64,000 bases of DNA, taken from positions 3,466,830 through 3,530,829 of the forward strand of contig NZ_JOMH01000001.1 in the NCBI RefSeq assembly GCF_000711245.1, in the 5' to 3' direction. This document shows positions 1 through 9,986 of this stretch, in pieces. The first letter of the stretch is position 1; every line of letters starts with the position of its first letter. The position numbers were made by a program, and so were the translations under genes. This stretch comes from Polycyclovorans algicola TG408 (lineage in GTDB: Bacteria > Pseudomonadota > Gammaproteobacteria > Nevskiales > Nevskiaceae). The notes under the pieces are model-generated. The model searched no databases. It was not told the origin of the DNA and was given only the letters and a program-made list of their open reading frames with translations.

Positions 1-792
1 CACCTGTCCGATACGCTCGCGCAGCCAGTTGCGCAGCGCATCATGTCGGTCGGTCTCGACAAGGTGGGCGGCGGCGTCCAACGGCCAGCACGGCCCCCAT
101 TCGGTCTGACGTTCGACCAGGGTCACGGTCGGGGGTTTGCGCTCGGCCATCAACTCGGCCAATCGCCCCAGTGCGGCTTGGGCGGCCGGATAGCGATTTT
201 CGATTTCAGGCATCAATCGTTGCCGCAGCCAGACTCGCGTGAAGGTCGGATCTGCATTGTGCGGATCGTCAATCCAGCGCAACGCGTGAGCCGTCGCATA
301 GTCGGCAATCTGCTGCGGGGTGATGGACAGCCACGGCCGCCATAGCGGCGTGCCCGACACCGTTTTGCCGTGGCGGCGCATGCCCGCCAGGCCGTTGGGT
401 CCGGTACCACGCAGCACCCGCATCAAAACGGTTTCGGCCTGATCGCCGGCGTGATGGGCCGTGACGAGCACCGTATCCTCGGGAACCGCCTGGGCCAGCG
501 CCGCATAGCGTGCGCCGCGCGCATCGGCTTCCATGCCAGCCCCACTGGGATGCACGCGCACCCGCTGCAACTGCAAGGGCACCTGCCACGCGGCGCAAAG
601 TTGCGCGCAATGGGCGGCAAAATCGTCGGCGGCCGCCTGCAGGCCATGGTGGATGTGCACCGCGCTGATCCGACCCGGATACCGGACCTGCAAGGCGTGC
701 AACAAACTCACCGAGTCGCGGCCGCCCGACAGCGCCAGGATGAGCTTTTCGGCGGGCGGATCGTGCAGCGCCTGGGTCAGCACGTCGATCAC
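1..792 (-). CDS. tilS: tRNA(Ile)-lysidine synthase TilS (partial, C-terminus outside window)
   Basis: This enzyme converts the wobble C of tRNA-Ile(CAU) to lysidine, using ATP and lysine, so that the tRNA reads AUA. The minus-strand frame stays open for 264 codons from a GTG at 792 to the window edge. It shows the PP-loop SGGRDS (residues 22-27), the family signature HHAGDQAETVLMRVLRG near residue 140, and an NADPTFTRVWLRQRL stretch typical of TilS. The C-terminal tRNA-binding part lies beyond base 1. It follows accA by 22 nt, an adjacency common in gamma- and betaproteobacteria. The start is tentative: the frame is also open a little further upstream, but no better start codon is visible there. 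Confidence 0.93.
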   Translation of the reverse strand, partial: MIDVLTQALHDPPAEKLILALSGGRDSVSLLHALQVRYPGRISAVHIHHGLQAAADDFAAHCAQLCAAWQVPLQLQRVRVHPSGAGMEADARGARYAALAQAVPEDTVLVTAHHAGDQAETVLMRVLRGTGPNGLAGMRRHGKTVSGTPLWRPWLSITPQQIADYATAHALRWIDDPHNADPTFTRVWLRQRLMPEIENRYPAAQAALGRLAELMAERKPPTVTLVERQTEWGPCWPLDAAAHLVETDRHDALRNWLRERIGQV

Positions 793-814
793 CGGCCGGC
801 CGCACGGGGCTCGG

Positions 815-1780
815 TCAGGCCGGGACCAGCTCGAAGGCGCCGAAGCTCATCAATCGCTGGTGGCGCCGCTCGGCGAGCTGGGTCATCGGCGTGGCGCGCA
901 GGCTTTCGAAGGCCGCGCTGATCCGCGTGCGCAGCGCGTCCATGGTGGCCGGCACGTCGCGGTGCGCGCCCCCCAGGGGCTCGGGCACGATTTCGTCAAT
1001 GAGTTTGTGCCCCAGCAGATCTTGGGCGGTGATCTTCATCGCCTCGGCGGCCTCGGGCGCGCGGGCCGCGCTCTTGAACAGGATCGACGCACAGCCTTCG
1101 GGCGAGATCACCGAGTAGATACTGTTGCTGAGCATGATCACGTGATCGGCCACGCCGATGGCCAGCGCACCGCCGGAGCCGCCCTCGCCAATAACGGTAG
1201 CGATGATGGGCGTGCGCAGACGCGCCATCTCGAACAGGTTGCGGGCAATGGCCTCGGACTGGTTGCGCTCTTCGGCACCGATGCCAGGGTAAGCGCCCGG
1301 GGTGTCGATGAACGTGAAAATGGGCAAGTGAAAACGCTCGGCCAGCTGCATCAGGCGCAGCGCCTTGCGGTAACCCTCGGGCTTGGGCATGCCGAAATTG
1401 CGATACACACGCTCCTTGGCATCGCGACCCTTCTGTTGACCGAGCACCACACAGGCGCGGCCCTCGAAGCGGGCGACACCGCAAATCATGCTGGGGTCGT
1501 CGCGAAAATGCCGGTCGCCGTGTAGTTCTTCCCAGTCGGTGAACAGATGCTGCAGGTAGTCCAGCGAGTAAGGACGCTGCGGATGCCGTGCGACCTGAGC
1601 GACCTGCCAAGGCGTCAAGTTACCGAAGATCTGCACCGTCAGTTCGCGGCTCTTGGCTTCCAGCCGGGTGATCTCTTCGTTGAGGTCAACGCCGCGACCG
1701 GCGGTCGAAAAGCGCAGATCCTCGATCCGCTGATCCAATTCGGCGATGGGCTGTTCGAAGTCGAGGTAGGTTGGTTTCAT
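815..1780 (-). CDS. accA: Acetyl-CoA carboxylase carboxyltransferase subunit alpha
   Basis: With AccD it forms the carboxyltransferase that moves CO2 from biotinylated AccB to acetyl-CoA, giving malonyl-CoA for fatty acid synthesis. The 321-residue product matches the usual length of about 319. The crotonase-like core is clear: [18 protein letters not shown], then [20 protein letters not shown] and [16 protein letters not shown], which form the acyl-CoA and carboxybiotin pockets. I start at the ATG at 1780 ([12 protein letters not shown]), the conserved N-terminus. The open frame continues to 1858, but that part overlaps dnaE and has no family similarity. It lies 7 nt after dnaE, which suggests joint transcription. 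Confidence 0.98.
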   Translation of the reverse strand: MKPTYLDFEQPIAELDQRIEDLRFSTAGRGVDLNEEITRLEAKSRELTVQIFGNLTPWQVAQVARHPQRPYSLDYLQHLFTDWEELHGDRHFRDDPSMICGVARFEGRACVVLGQQKGRDAKERVYRNFGMPKPEGYRKALRLMQLAERFHLPIFTFIDTPGAYPGIGAEERNQSEAIARNLFEMARLRTPIIATVIGEGGSGGALAIGVADHVIMLSNSIYSVISPEGCASILFKSAARAPEAAEAMKITAQDLLGHKLIDEIVPEPLGGAHRDVPATMDALRTRISAAFESLRATPMTQLAERRHQRLMSFGAFELVPA

Positions 1781-1787
1781 TGGGCTA

Positions 1788-4700
1788 TTATTCCTCATCA
1801 TCGGCTGCGACGAAGCTGGCATTGCGCTGCCGCCGTCCCTCGACCACGGGCGCCACATAGGCGCGGTAACTGATCTCGACCGCGTCTTCGCCCAGCCACG
1901 ACACCAGCGACTGCATCAGCGCATCGGTGAGGCGCAGATGCCACTCGCGCGGCAGATCGAGTGTGGCCGTCCCCACCGGCAGGTCGACCTCGACACTCAG
2001 CGGCACGCCGGCCGGATCGCGCGCGTCGCTCAGCACCCGCCGCAGCGCCACCACCTCGCCAGCGGCGCGGCGCCAGCGCAAGGTCAGGCGCTGGGCATGA
2101 TCGGCATAGATCTGGTCAAGGGTGAAGAACTCGGGGTTGTACAGCCGCGGCTCGGACTCACGACCCTCCCGCGCCGGTGAGTGGCCAATCTCGGCAACCG
2201 TAAAAACCAGTTTGTCGACTTTGACGCGGTGCTGGTAGGCCGGCCAACGTTCGGCATCGACCCAGACGCTGATCTGCGCGCCCTGATCATCGAGCGTGAC
2301 CTTGTAACTGGCGCGCCCACCCCGCCCATCGGCACTGACATCGCCCTTGAAGAAGCGCAGGTCGGTGACCCACGCGGCAAACATGACGCGGGTCCGCGGT
2401 TGCCATGCCGTCTTGCCGTCGGGGCCAGGCGTTGGCGGCGCGCCCTGGGCGTCAAGCAACTCACGCAGGCGGCCCGAGCACACCTTGTCGACCAGATTGC
2501 GATACGCGTCGATCGGGTGACCGGACAGATAGAAGCCGAGGGTTTCGCGTTCTTTTTCAAGCCGCTGGCGCTCGTTGAAGTCGTCGACTTCGGTGGCGGC
2601 GACCACCGGCACGTGGGCGGCATCACCACCGCCAAACAGGTCGACCTGGCCGCTGTCGGCGGCATCGGCGGCCTGCTCGGCCATGCCGATGGCCGCCGGC
2701 AAGGTGGCCAGCAACGAAGCGCGGTTCAGGCCCAGGCCATCAAGACTGCCGCTACCAATCAGTGCTTCGAGCACCCGCTTGTTGGCGCGCTTGAGATCGA
2801 TACGGCGACAAAAGTCGAAGAGGTTGGTGAACGGTCCGCCTTCGGCACGCGCGGCAAGCATTGCCTCCAGTGCCCCTTCACCAACGCCGCGAATGGCCCC
2901 GAGGCCGTAGCGCACCTGCCGCGGGCCGGGCACCGAAAAGCGGATCTCGCTGCGGTTGATGTCGGGCGGCAGCATGTCGAGTTTCATGCGCAGCCCTTCT
3001 TCGCGCATCAGCACGATGGTTTCGGTGTGCGCCATTTCGCAGGACAACACCGCCGCCATGAACTCGGCCGGGTAGTGCTGCTTGAGCCACGCGGTCTGGT
3101 AACTGACCAGCGCGTAAGCCGCCGCGTGCGACTTGTTGAAGCCGTAGTTGGCAAATTTTTCCATCAGATCGAAGACGCCGGTGGCGATTTCAGGCGGGAT
3201 GCCGCGCTGCGCCGAACCCTGCTCGAAGATCGCACGCTGGGTGGCCATTTCGTCAGCCTTCTTCTTGCCCATGGCACGCCGCAGCAGGTCGGCGCCGCCC
3301 AGGGTGTAGCCGGCCATGCGTTGTGACATCTGCATGACCTGTTCCTGGTAAACGAAGATGCCGTAGGTGGGATTGAGTACCGGCTCCATCTCGGGGTGCA
3401 GATATTCCACCGGCGAGTCGCCGCGCTTGCGCGCGCAGTACTCGGGAATCAGGTCCATGGGTCCGGGCCGGTACAGCGACACCAGCGCGACGATGTCTTC
3501 GAAGCAGTCCGGCTTGAGGTCGCGCGCGGCCTTTTGCATGCCCGGCGATTCCATCTGAAACACCGCTGAAGTCTCGCCACTGGCGTAGAGCGTGTACGTT
3601 TCGGCGTCATCGATGGGAATCTGCAGCATGTCGAGCTGCGGACCGTTGCGGGCAATGGTTTGCACGGCCTCTTCAATGACGGTGAGGGTTTTCAGCCCCA
3701 GAAAGTCGAACTTGACCAGCCCGATGGTTTCCAGGTCTTTCATGTCGAACTGGGTGCGCAGGCCGCCGCCACCGGCTTCGCAGTACAGCGGGCAGTAGCG
3801 GGTCAGCGGCTCGGGCGCAATCACCACACCACCGGCGTGCACGCCAACACCGCGGGTCACGCCCTCAAGTGACAGGGCGAGGTCGAGCACCTGCCGAGTT
3901 TCGTCGTCCTGAGCGTAAGCCTGCTTGAGCTCCGGCACCTCGTCGAGCGCGTCCGCCAGCGTCGCGCCCGGCGTGCCGGGAATGAGCTTGGCCAGTCGGT
4001 CGCCAAACCCATAGCCGTGGCCCAGCACGCGGCATACGTCACGCACCACGCCACGCGCGGCCATGGTGGCGTAAGTGATGATCTGCCCGACCCGGTCACG
4101 ACCGTAGCGCTCGGCCACGTACTGGATGACCCGGTCGCGGTTGTCCATGCAGAAGTCGATGTCGAAGTCAGGCATCGACACACGCTCGGGGTTCAAGAAG
4201 CGCTCGAACAGCAGGTTGAACGGCAACGGATCAAGGTCGGTGATGCGAATCGCGTAGGCGACCAGCGAACCGGCACCCGAGCCGCGCCCTGGGCCCACCG
4301 GGCAACCGTTGTCCTTGGCCCACTGGATGAAGTCGGCCACCACCAGAAAGTAGCCGGCAAACCCCATTTTCTCGATGATGCCCAGCTCGTAGTCGAGCCG
4401 TTGGCGGTACTCGTCCTCGCGACCTTCGGGCAAGCCATTGGGAAAACGTTCGGCCAGCCCTTCTTCGGCCTGGCTGCGCAGGTAGGCGTCGGGCGCCCGA
4501 CCGTCCGGCACCGGAAAATTGGGCAGGTGGTAGGTGCCAAACGTCAACGTCAGGTTGCAGCGCCGGGCGATGTGCACGCTGTTGGCAAGCGCTTCCGGCA
4601 GGTCGGCGAAACGCTCGGCCATTTCCTCGGGTGACTTGAGGTACTGCTCGGCGGTAAAGGGGCGCGGCCGTTTCGGGTCGGCGAGCACGCGACCCTCGGC

Positions 4701-5381
4701 GATGCAGACGCGCGCCTCGTGTGATGCAAAATCGTCTCGGGTGAGAAAGCGAACGTCATTGGTCGCCACCACCGGCACGCTGCGCAGCCGCGACAGCGCC
4801 ACCGCCTGCTGCACCCAGTCTTCATCGCCCGGCCGGTCACAGCGGCAGATGTCGAGGTACAGCCGGTCGCCAAACAGTGCCTGCAGTTCATCGAGGGCCG
4901 CCAACGCCGGGCCCACCTGGTCGGCGGCGGCGGCGCGAAACACCCCGCCATCACGGCCGGTGAGTGCAATCAATCCGGCGTGATGCTGCGCCAACCGAGC
5001 ACGGCTGACGCAGGCACGGCCGCGCGTCTGGCCCTCGATGTGGGCGGCCGAGAGCAGCGCCGACAGGTTGGTAAACCCGGCATCGTCCTGGACCAGCACG
5101 GTCAGCCGCTCGGGCGCATCGTTGGCCACTTCCGGCGCAAGCCACAGATCGCAGCCCACCACCGGTTTGATGCCGACCGCTTCGGCGCCCTTGTAGAACT
5201 TGACGGTGGCATAGACATTGCTCGGATCGGTGACCGCGACCGCCACGAAGCCCAATGCCGCAGCCTTGGTCAGCAGGGTGTCGCCCTGTCCACCGCCCTT
5301 GCGCTTGGGTGGCTCCACACGAACCGTGCCGTCGGTCAGCGCGTACTCGGTGTGCAGCCGCAGGTGGACGAAGCTGGTCAT
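1788..5381 (-). CDS. dnaE: DNA polymerase III subunit alpha
   Basis: This is the catalytic subunit of the replicative DNA polymerase III core (1197 residues, within the DnaE1 range). An N-terminal PHP domain begins [15 protein letters not shown]. The palm carries [15 protein letters not shown] near residue 363 and the metal-binding [10 protein letters not shown] near residue 403. The tail has the helix-hairpin-helix, OB-fold and C-terminal regions expected of DnaE. The start is the ATG at 5381; the frame stays open to 5777, but that stretch is rnhB read in another frame. The ATG overlaps the rnhB stop by one base (TGATG), so the two are probably translationally coupled. Confidence 0.98.
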   Translation of the reverse strand: MTSFVHLRLHTEYALTDGTVRVEPPKRKGGGQGDTLLTKAAALGFVAVAVTDPSNVYATVKFYKGAEAVGIKPVVGCDLWLAPEVANDAPERLTVLVQDDAGFTNLSALLSAAHIEGQTRGRACVSRARLAQHHAGLIALTGRDGGVFRAAAADQVGPALAALDELQALFGDRLYLDICRCDRPGDEDWVQQAVALSRLRSVPVVATNDVRFLTRDDFASHEARVCIAEGRVLADPKRPRPFTAEQYLKSPEEMAERFADLPEALANSVHIARRCNLTLTFGTYHLPNFPVPDGRAPDAYLRSQAEEGLAERFPNGLPEGREDEYRQRLDYELGIIEKMGFAGYFLVVADFIQWAKDNGCPVGPGRGSGAGSLVAYAIRITDLDPLPFNLLFERFLNPERVSMPDFDIDFCMDNRDRVIQYVAERYGRDRVGQIITYATMAARGVVRDVCRVLGHGYGFGDRLAKLIPGTPGATLADALDEVPELKQAYAQDDETRQVLDLALSLEGVTRGVGVHAGGVVIAPEPLTRYCPLYCEAGGGGLRTQFDMKDLETIGLVKFDFLGLKTLTVIEEAVQTIARNGPQLDMLQIPIDDAETYTLYASGETSAVFQMESPGMQKAARDLKPDCFEDIVALVSLYRPGPMDLIPEYCARKRGDSPVEYLHPEMEPVLNPTYGIFVYQEQVMQMSQRMAGYTLGGADLLRRAMGKKKADEMATQRAIFEQGSAQRGIPPEIATGVFDLMEKFANYGFNKSHAAAYALVSYQTAWLKQHYPAEFMAAVLSCEMAHTETIVLMREEGLRMKLDMLPPDINRSEIRFSVPGPRQVRYGLGAIRGVGEGALEAMLAARAEGGPFTNLFDFCRRIDLKRANKRVLEALIGSGSLDGLGLNRASLLATLPAAIGMAEQAADAADSGQVDLFGGGDAAHVPVVAATEVDDFNERQRLEKERETLGFYLSGHPIDAYRNLVDKVCSGRLRELLDAQGAPPTPGPDGKTAWQPRTRVMFAAWVTDLRFFKGDVSADGRGGRASYKVTLDDQGAQISVWVDAERWPAYQHRVKVDKLVFTVAEIGHSPAREGRESEPRLYNPEFFTLDQIYADHAQRLTLRWRRAAGEVVALRRVLSDARDPAGVPLSVEVDLPVGTATLDLPREWHLRLTDALMQSLVSWLGEDAVEISYRAYVAPVVEGRRQRNASFVAADDEE

Positions 5382-5956
5382 CAGGCCCACATCGCCCGCG
5401 CACGCTGGCACGGGGCAAAGCTCATGCGGTGCTGATCGCTGGGACCATGGTCCGCCAGCGCCGCCAGATGGCGCGCCGTGCCATAGCCCTTGTGCAGGGC
5501 AAAACCGTATTGTGGACGGTCTGCATCCAGCGTGAGCATCCACGCATCCCGGGTGGTCTTGGCGAGGATACTGGCGGCCATGATCGCCGGCCGCAAGTCG
5601 TCGCCGCCCACCCAACAGGTGGTGGGCCAGCCACCCTTGGGGTCCTGATTGCCGTCGACTTCGACCGCGTCGGGCACCCACGGCAAGGCGGCGACCGCGC
5701 GGCGCATCGCCAAGAGGCTGGCCTGCAAAATGTTGAGTGTGTCGATCTCGGCCACGCTGGCGTCGCCGATGGCCCAAGCCAACGCCTCGGCTTTGATCAG
5801 GTCCGCCATGCGGGCGCGCGCGCCAACGCTCAGGCGCTTGGAGTCGCGCAGGCCCTCGATGGGCTGCGCCAGCACCACGACCGCCGCCACCACGGGTCCG
5901 GCCAGGCAGCCCCGCCCGGCTTCATCGACCCCCGCCACCCGCAGCACCGACGTCAT
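5381..5956 (-). CDS. rnhB: Ribonuclease HII
   Basis: RNase HII cleaves the RNA strand of RNA-DNA hybrids and starts removal of single misincorporated ribonucleotides. The 191-residue protein has the [17 protein letters not shown] motif at the N-terminus (catalytic Asp-Glu), DSKRLS, the Asp of VEVDGN, and [13 protein letters not shown], all diagnostic of the type 2 enzyme. I start at the ATG at 5956 ([16 protein letters not shown]). It overlaps the lpxB stop by 4 nt (ATGA) and its own stop overlaps the dnaE start by one base. Confidence 0.97.
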   Translation of the reverse strand: MTSVLRVAGVDEAGRGCLAGPVVAAVVVLAQPIEGLRDSKRLSVGARARMADLIKAEALAWAIGDASVAEIDTLNILQASLLAMRRAVAALPWVPDAVEVDGNQDPKGGWPTTCWVGGDDLRPAIMAASILAKTTRDAWMLTLDADRPQYGFALHKGYGTARHLAALADHGPSDQHRMSFAPCQRARAMWA

Positions 5957-7098
5957 GTTTTGGCGGCGGCCAGCCCGCCAAGAATTGCCCGCGCGGCCTG
6001 CGTCGCTGCATTGATGGCGAGCTGGCTGCGCACGTCGGCGAAGGCGTCGAGCTGGACTTGCCGGGCGGCCGGGTCGGTGAGCAGCGGCAGCAGGTCGGCA
6101 CTCAGCCGTTGCGGGTGACACGCCGCCTGCAGGCGCTCGGGCACGGTGGGCGCGCGGCTCAGCAGGTTGGGCAGGCTGACGTGGCGGGCCTTCAACAGGC
6201 CGGCCTTGAGCATCAGCCACGCCGTCAGCGGTGCCGTGCGGTAGCCGACCACCATCGGACGCCCCACCAGCAGGGTTTCCAGCGTCGCGGTGCCGGACGC
6301 CAACAGCACGGCGTCGGCGGCGGCCATGGCCATGTGCGCCTGCCCGTCGACCCGATGCCAGTCGGCCGCCGGGGCCCATTGGCGGATCTGCGCGTCCAGA
6401 ACCTCGCGCAACGCGGGTTTGGCCACCGGCGTGACGACCTGTAAGCCGGGCAGCGTCTCGGTCAGCCGGGCCACCGTCTGCGCGAACACCGGCGCCAGAT
6501 GCCGCACTTCGCCGCTTCGCGAGCCGGGCAGCACGGCCAGGGTGTAGCGGTCGGCAAGGCCCAGACTCGCGCGCGCAGTGGCGGTGTCTGGCACGGCGAC
6601 AATTTCATCGGCCAAAGGGTGGCCAATGAAGTCGGCCCGCACGCCGCTGCCCGCGTAATACGCGGGCTCGAAGGGAAACAGGCAGAGCATCTGCTCCACC
6701 GCCTTGCGAATGGTTTTGATCCGACCCGCGCGCCATGCCCAAATGGTGGGGCTGACCACGTGAACGGTGCGCAGACCGCGGTCGCGCAGGCGCTGCTGCA
6801 GGCCCAGGTTGAAGTCGGGGGCATCGATGCTGACGACCGCATCGGGTCGTTCGGCGACGATTTGTTCAATCAGCTCGGCGCGCAGCCGAAACAGCCGCGG
6901 CAGGGCCGGCAGAATCTCGGCCAGCCCCATCAATGACAGTTGCTCGATACTGCCGAGGCTGCGGCAACCAGCCGCGTCCATGCGCGGCCCGGTCAGGCCA
7001 ACGCAATCGATCTGCGGGTTCTCACGCTGCAGCGCTTCGATGATGGCGCCGCCGAGTTGATCGCCGGAAAGTTCGCCTGCAACAAAGACCAGCCGCAT
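5953..7098 (-). CDS. lpxB: Lipid-A-disaccharide synthase
   Basis: LpxB, a GT19 glycosyltransferase at the inner face of the inner membrane, joins UDP-2,3-diacylglucosamine to lipid X to make the lipid A disaccharide. The 381 residues match the family length. The N-terminus [17 protein letters not shown] carries the GE.SGD signature. [33 protein letters not shown] and [20 protein letters not shown] are further conserved blocks. The start overlaps the lpxA stop by one base (TGATG). Confidence 0.98.
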   Translation of the reverse strand: MRLVFVAGELSGDQLGGAIIEALQRENPQIDCVGLTGPRMDAAGCRSLGSIEQLSLMGLAEILPALPRLFRLRAELIEQIVAERPDAVVSIDAPDFNLGLQQRLRDRGLRTVHVVSPTIWAWRAGRIKTIRKAVEQMLCLFPFEPAYYAGSGVRADFIGHPLADEIVAVPDTATARASLGLADRYTLAVLPGSRSGEVRHLAPVFAQTVARLTETLPGLQVVTPVAKPALREVLDAQIRQWAPAADWHRVDGQAHMAMAAADAVLLASGTATLETLLVGRPMVVGYRTAPLTAWLMLKAGLLKARHVSLPNLLSRAPTVPERLQAACHPQRLSADLLPLLTDPAARQVQLDAFADVRSQLAINAATQAARAILGGLAAAKT

Positions 7099-7898
7099 CA
7101 GCGCGCCAGCGGTCGCTTCCCGCCGTCCAGGAATTGCGCCATACGGCTGAGGACGTCATCGCCATTCTGCTCGACCGCCAAGGCGGCAATTTGCGCACGC
7201 ACCTCGGCCATCGGCGCGCCGGAGCGGTAGATGCGCTTGAAGACATCTTCAACCCGTTCGATCTGCTCAGCCGAAAAGCCGCGCCGCTTCAGGCCGGTCT
7301 TGTTGACGGTGCGCACCTTCGCCGGGTTGCCGTGCGCGAGCATGAACGGCGGGATATCGCCATCCACGCCGGCCGAAAACGCGGTGAAGGCATACGCACC
7401 GATGCGACAGAATTGATAGACCAAGGTGTACCCCCCCAGCCCGACAAAGTCGCCAATTTCGACGTGACCGGCAAGACTGGCATTGTTCGCCATGATGATG
7501 TCGTTGCCCAGCACGCAGTCGTGCGCGACATGACAGTAATTCATGATCAGGTTGCGCGAGCCAATGCGGGTTTGGCCCTGCTTGGTGTCCCACTCCTTCA
7601 TCGTGCCGCGCTGAATCGACACGTATTCGCGAATCACGTTGTCGTCACCGATCACCGTCGAGGTGGGATCGCTGCGCTTGGCCGAAATGTCCTGCGACAA
7701 GGCGCCGATGGAGGCAAATGAAAACACCTCATTGCGCGCGCCCAAGGTCATCGGACCATCGAGCACCGCATGACTGTGAATGATGCTGTCGGCACCGATG
7801 ACGACCTGGGGGCCGATCACGGCATAGGCGCGGACCTCGACCGAGGCATCAATCTCGGCGCTGCCGTCGACGATGGCCGTCGGGTGAATCTTCGCCAT
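7098..7898 (-). CDS. lpxA: UDP-N-acetylglucosamine acyltransferase
   Basis: LpxA carries out the first step of lipid A synthesis, moving a 3-hydroxyacyl chain from ACP to the 3-OH of UDP-GlcNAc. The 266-residue protein begins MAKIHPTAIVDGSAEI and consists of left-handed beta-helix hexapeptide repeats, followed by the C-terminal helical region that begins about VRTVNKTGLKRRGFS. The catalytic His lies in the NYCHVAHDC segment. The open frame reaches 7958, but those extra residues are fabZ read in another frame. The start overlaps the fabZ stop by one base. Confidence 0.98.
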   Translation of the reverse strand: MAKIHPTAIVDGSAEIDASVEVRAYAVIGPQVVIGADSIIHSHAVLDGPMTLGARNEVFSFASIGALSQDISAKRSDPTSTVIGDDNVIREYVSIQRGTMKEWDTKQGQTRIGSRNLIMNYCHVAHDCVLGNDIIMANNASLAGHVEIGDFVGLGGYTLVYQFCRIGAYAFTAFSAGVDGDIPPFMLAHGNPAKVRTVNKTGLKRRGFSAEQIERVEDVFKRIYRSGAPMAEVRAQIAALAVEQNGDDVLSRMAQFLDGGKRPLAR

Positions 7899-8353
7899 CA
7901 GGTGCCGTCCTGCATCTTGTCCGGGTGCCGCAACACGCACATCAGGTCGGCGCAGCACGCCAGGTCACTGCCGACACGGGCCTCGGCGGTGAATTTCCAG
8001 AGGTCCCGCTTCTGCTTGACCAATTTGACCTCGAAACGCAACTGGTCACCGGGGACGACCGGGCGCTTGAAGCGCGCGTTGTCGATGCCGGCAAAATACA
8101 GAATCAGTCCCGAGTCGGCGGTGACACCGCTGCGGATCACCGCCAGCAGACCGCAGGCCTGGGCCATGCCTTCGAGCATGAGCACGCCGGGCATGGTCGG
8201 TTCGCCAGGAAAATGTCCCGGGAAGAACGGCTCGTTGACGGTGACATTCTTGATCGCCACCAATGCGTCGTCGGTGTGGCTGAGCACGCGGTCCACCAGC
8301 AAAAATGGATAGCGATGCGGAAGCATTTTGATGATGTTGCGCGCTTCGATCAT
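7898..8353 (-). CDS. fabZ: 3-hydroxyacyl-[acyl-carrier-protein] dehydratase FabZ
   Basis: FabZ dehydrates beta-hydroxyacyl-ACP in fatty acid elongation and competes with LpxA/LpxD for the same acyl-ACP pool, which fits its place among lpx genes. The 151 residues form a single hot-dog fold. Visible are LPHRYPFLLVDRV, the catalytic His in PFFPGHFPGEPTMPG, and the catalytic Glu in VLMLEGMAQACG. The start ATG overlaps the lpxD stop by 4 nt (ATGA). Confidence 0.98.
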   Translation of the reverse strand: MIEARNIIKMLPHRYPFLLVDRVLSHTDDALVAIKNVTVNEPFFPGHFPGEPTMPGVLMLEGMAQACGLLAVIRSGVTADSGLILYFAGIDNARFKRPVVPGDQLRFEVKLVKQKRDLWKFTAEARVGSDLACCADLMCVLRHPDKMQDGT

Positions 8354-9402
8354 GTGGGTTCCCCTTCTTGTTCCGGTGCGGATTCGAGACCGAGTCTGGC
8401 CTCCAGCCTTTTGATTTTTGCTTCCGTGCGGTCAAGCCGGCGCATGCGTGCGACCTGCTTGCGCCATTCACGCGCGGGGACCACCGGCCATCCCGAGCCG
8501 TAGGTGCCCTTTTCGGGCAATGAATGCGTGACCATGCTGCGTCCCAGCAGCACCACATCATCGCCGATGGTGAGGTGTCCGGAAATACCGACTGCCCCGC
8601 CGATCAGGCAACGCGCACCGATATTGGTGGACCCCGCCATGCCGGTCTGCGCGGCGATGGCGGTTCGTGCACCGATACGGCAGTTGTGCGCCACCATCAC
8701 CAGGTCATCGAGCTTGGCACCCGACTCGATCACCGTGTCGTCGATCGCCCCGCGGTCAACGCAAGCATTGGCGCCGATCTCGACATCGTCGCCGATGACC
8801 ACGCGCCCGAGCTGCGGCACTTCTTCCCAGCCATCCGGCGTCGGCGCCAGCCCGAAACCGCGTGCACCGATGACGCAGCCGGCATTCAGTCGGCACCGCG
8901 CCCCGACGATACAGTTCGGGCCGATCCAGTTCCGTCCTTCGAGCCGCGTGCCCTCACCGATGACGACGTTGAGCCCCACATGACTGTGCGCGGCGATGCG
9001 CGCGCCTGCGCCGATCGTCGCACCGGCATCGATCACCACCAACGGGCCAATCTCGGCATCGGGATCGACCCTGGCCGTGGCATCGACCACGGCGGTCGGA
9101 TGGATGCCGGGCACGCACGCGGGTTGCACGTCGAACAGCGCGGAGATGCGGGCAAACGCCAGATACGGATCGCGTGCCACCAATGCCGTACCGCGCACGG
9201 TCTCGGCGTCACGCACACCGACCACCACCACCGACGCCGCCGTGTCGGCCAGCGCACTGCGGTATTTGGGATTGGCGAGAAAGCTGAGGCGTCCGGGGTG
9301 ACCGGGGGTGAGTGTGCACACCCCGGTCACTTCGGTCTGACCGTCGCCGCGCAGCGTCAGCTCGAATCGGTGCGCAAGCTGCGCGGCTGTCCAGACCGCC
9401 AT
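8350..9402 (-). CDS. lpxD: UDP-3-O-(3-hydroxyacyl)glucosamine N-acyltransferase
   Basis: LpxD adds the second hydroxyacyl chain, at the 2-amino group, in lipid A synthesis. The 350-residue protein has an N-terminal uridine-binding domain (with GRLSFLANPKYRSAL), a long hexapeptide-repeat beta-helix (about residues 100-300), and a C-terminal helix containing RMRRLDRTEAKIKRLEARL. The catalytic His is probably in MVAHNCRIGARTAIAAQ. I start at the ATG at 9402 (MAVWTAAQLAHRFEL). The frame continues to 9522, but that part reads through skp and looks non-coding. Confidence 0.97.
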   Translation of the reverse strand: MAVWTAAQLAHRFELTLRGDGQTEVTGVCTLTPGHPGRLSFLANPKYRSALADTAASVVVVGVRDAETVRGTALVARDPYLAFARISALFDVQPACVPGIHPTAVVDATARVDPDAEIGPLVVIDAGATIGAGARIAAHSHVGLNVVIGEGTRLEGRNWIGPNCIVGARCRLNAGCVIGARGFGLAPTPDGWEEVPQLGRVVIGDDVEIGANACVDRGAIDDTVIESGAKLDDLVMVAHNCRIGARTAIAAQTGMAGSTNIGARCLIGGAVGISGHLTIGDDVVLLGRSMVTHSLPEKGTYGSGWPVVPAREWRKQVARMRRLDRTEAKIKRLEARLGLESAPEQEGEPT

Positions 9403-9415
9403 CGCTCGCCGAGCC

Positions 9416-9931
9416 TCAGGGCTTGGCTTTGAGGCGTTGCAGCACTTCGTCGGTGATGTCCATGGCTTCGCTGGCAAACGCGGGATCCTGCACGACCAGG
9501 TCATAACCGAGCTCGCCGGCAACCTCGGTGATGACCGCGTTGATGCGCTCGCGCATGTCTTCGGTCAGTTCGCGGTCACGGTTCTGCATGTCTTCCTGAA
9601 GCTGGCGCTGCTGGAGACCCAGATCGATCCGTCGTGAATTCAGGTCCTTCTCACGGGTCGCACGGGCGTCATTGGCCATGAAGTCGGCCTCGCGCTGGAA
9701 CTTTTCGGCGTCTTCCTGGAATTTTTTGGCGCCGGCCTGCAAGTCGGCCTGACGGCGCTCGAATTCGGCCTTCATCCGCTCGGCGCCGGCTTTGAACTGC
9801 GGCGACTCCAGCACGATGTCGGCGGTGCGGATGGCGCCAATCTTCAGATCGCCCTGCGCGTGAACACTCAGAGGGGCAGCCGCCGCCAGTGCGGCAAACA
9901 GGATGGCAACGGTAAATGTCTTCTGAAACAT
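9416..9931 (-). CDS. skp: Periplasmic chaperone Skp/OmpH
   Basis: Skp holds unfolded outer-membrane proteins in the periplasm and delivers them to the Bam complex. The 171-residue protein starts with a Sec signal peptide (MFQKTFTVAILFAALAAAA, cleavage near VHAQG). A charged coiled-coil follows, rich in Lys, Glu, Gln and Arg (about residues 55-130), as in the tentacles of OmpH. It lies between bamA and lpxD, the standard gammaproteobacterial position, with 13 nt to lpxD. The frame is open to 10033, but only the ATG at 9931 gives a signal peptide. Confidence 0.94.
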   Translation of the reverse strand: MFQKTFTVAILFAALAAAAPLSVHAQGDLKIGAIRTADIVLESPQFKAGAERMKAEFERRQADLQAGAKKFQEDAEKFQREADFMANDARATREKDLNSRRIDLGLQQRQLQEDMQNRDRELTEDMRERINAVITEVAGELGYDLVVQDPAFASEAMDITDEVLQRLKAKP

Positions 9932-9986
9932 GGTCGTGTACTCGTTAATGAAAAGTAATGAAGGGTTGCAAGCGGCCACTCTGACC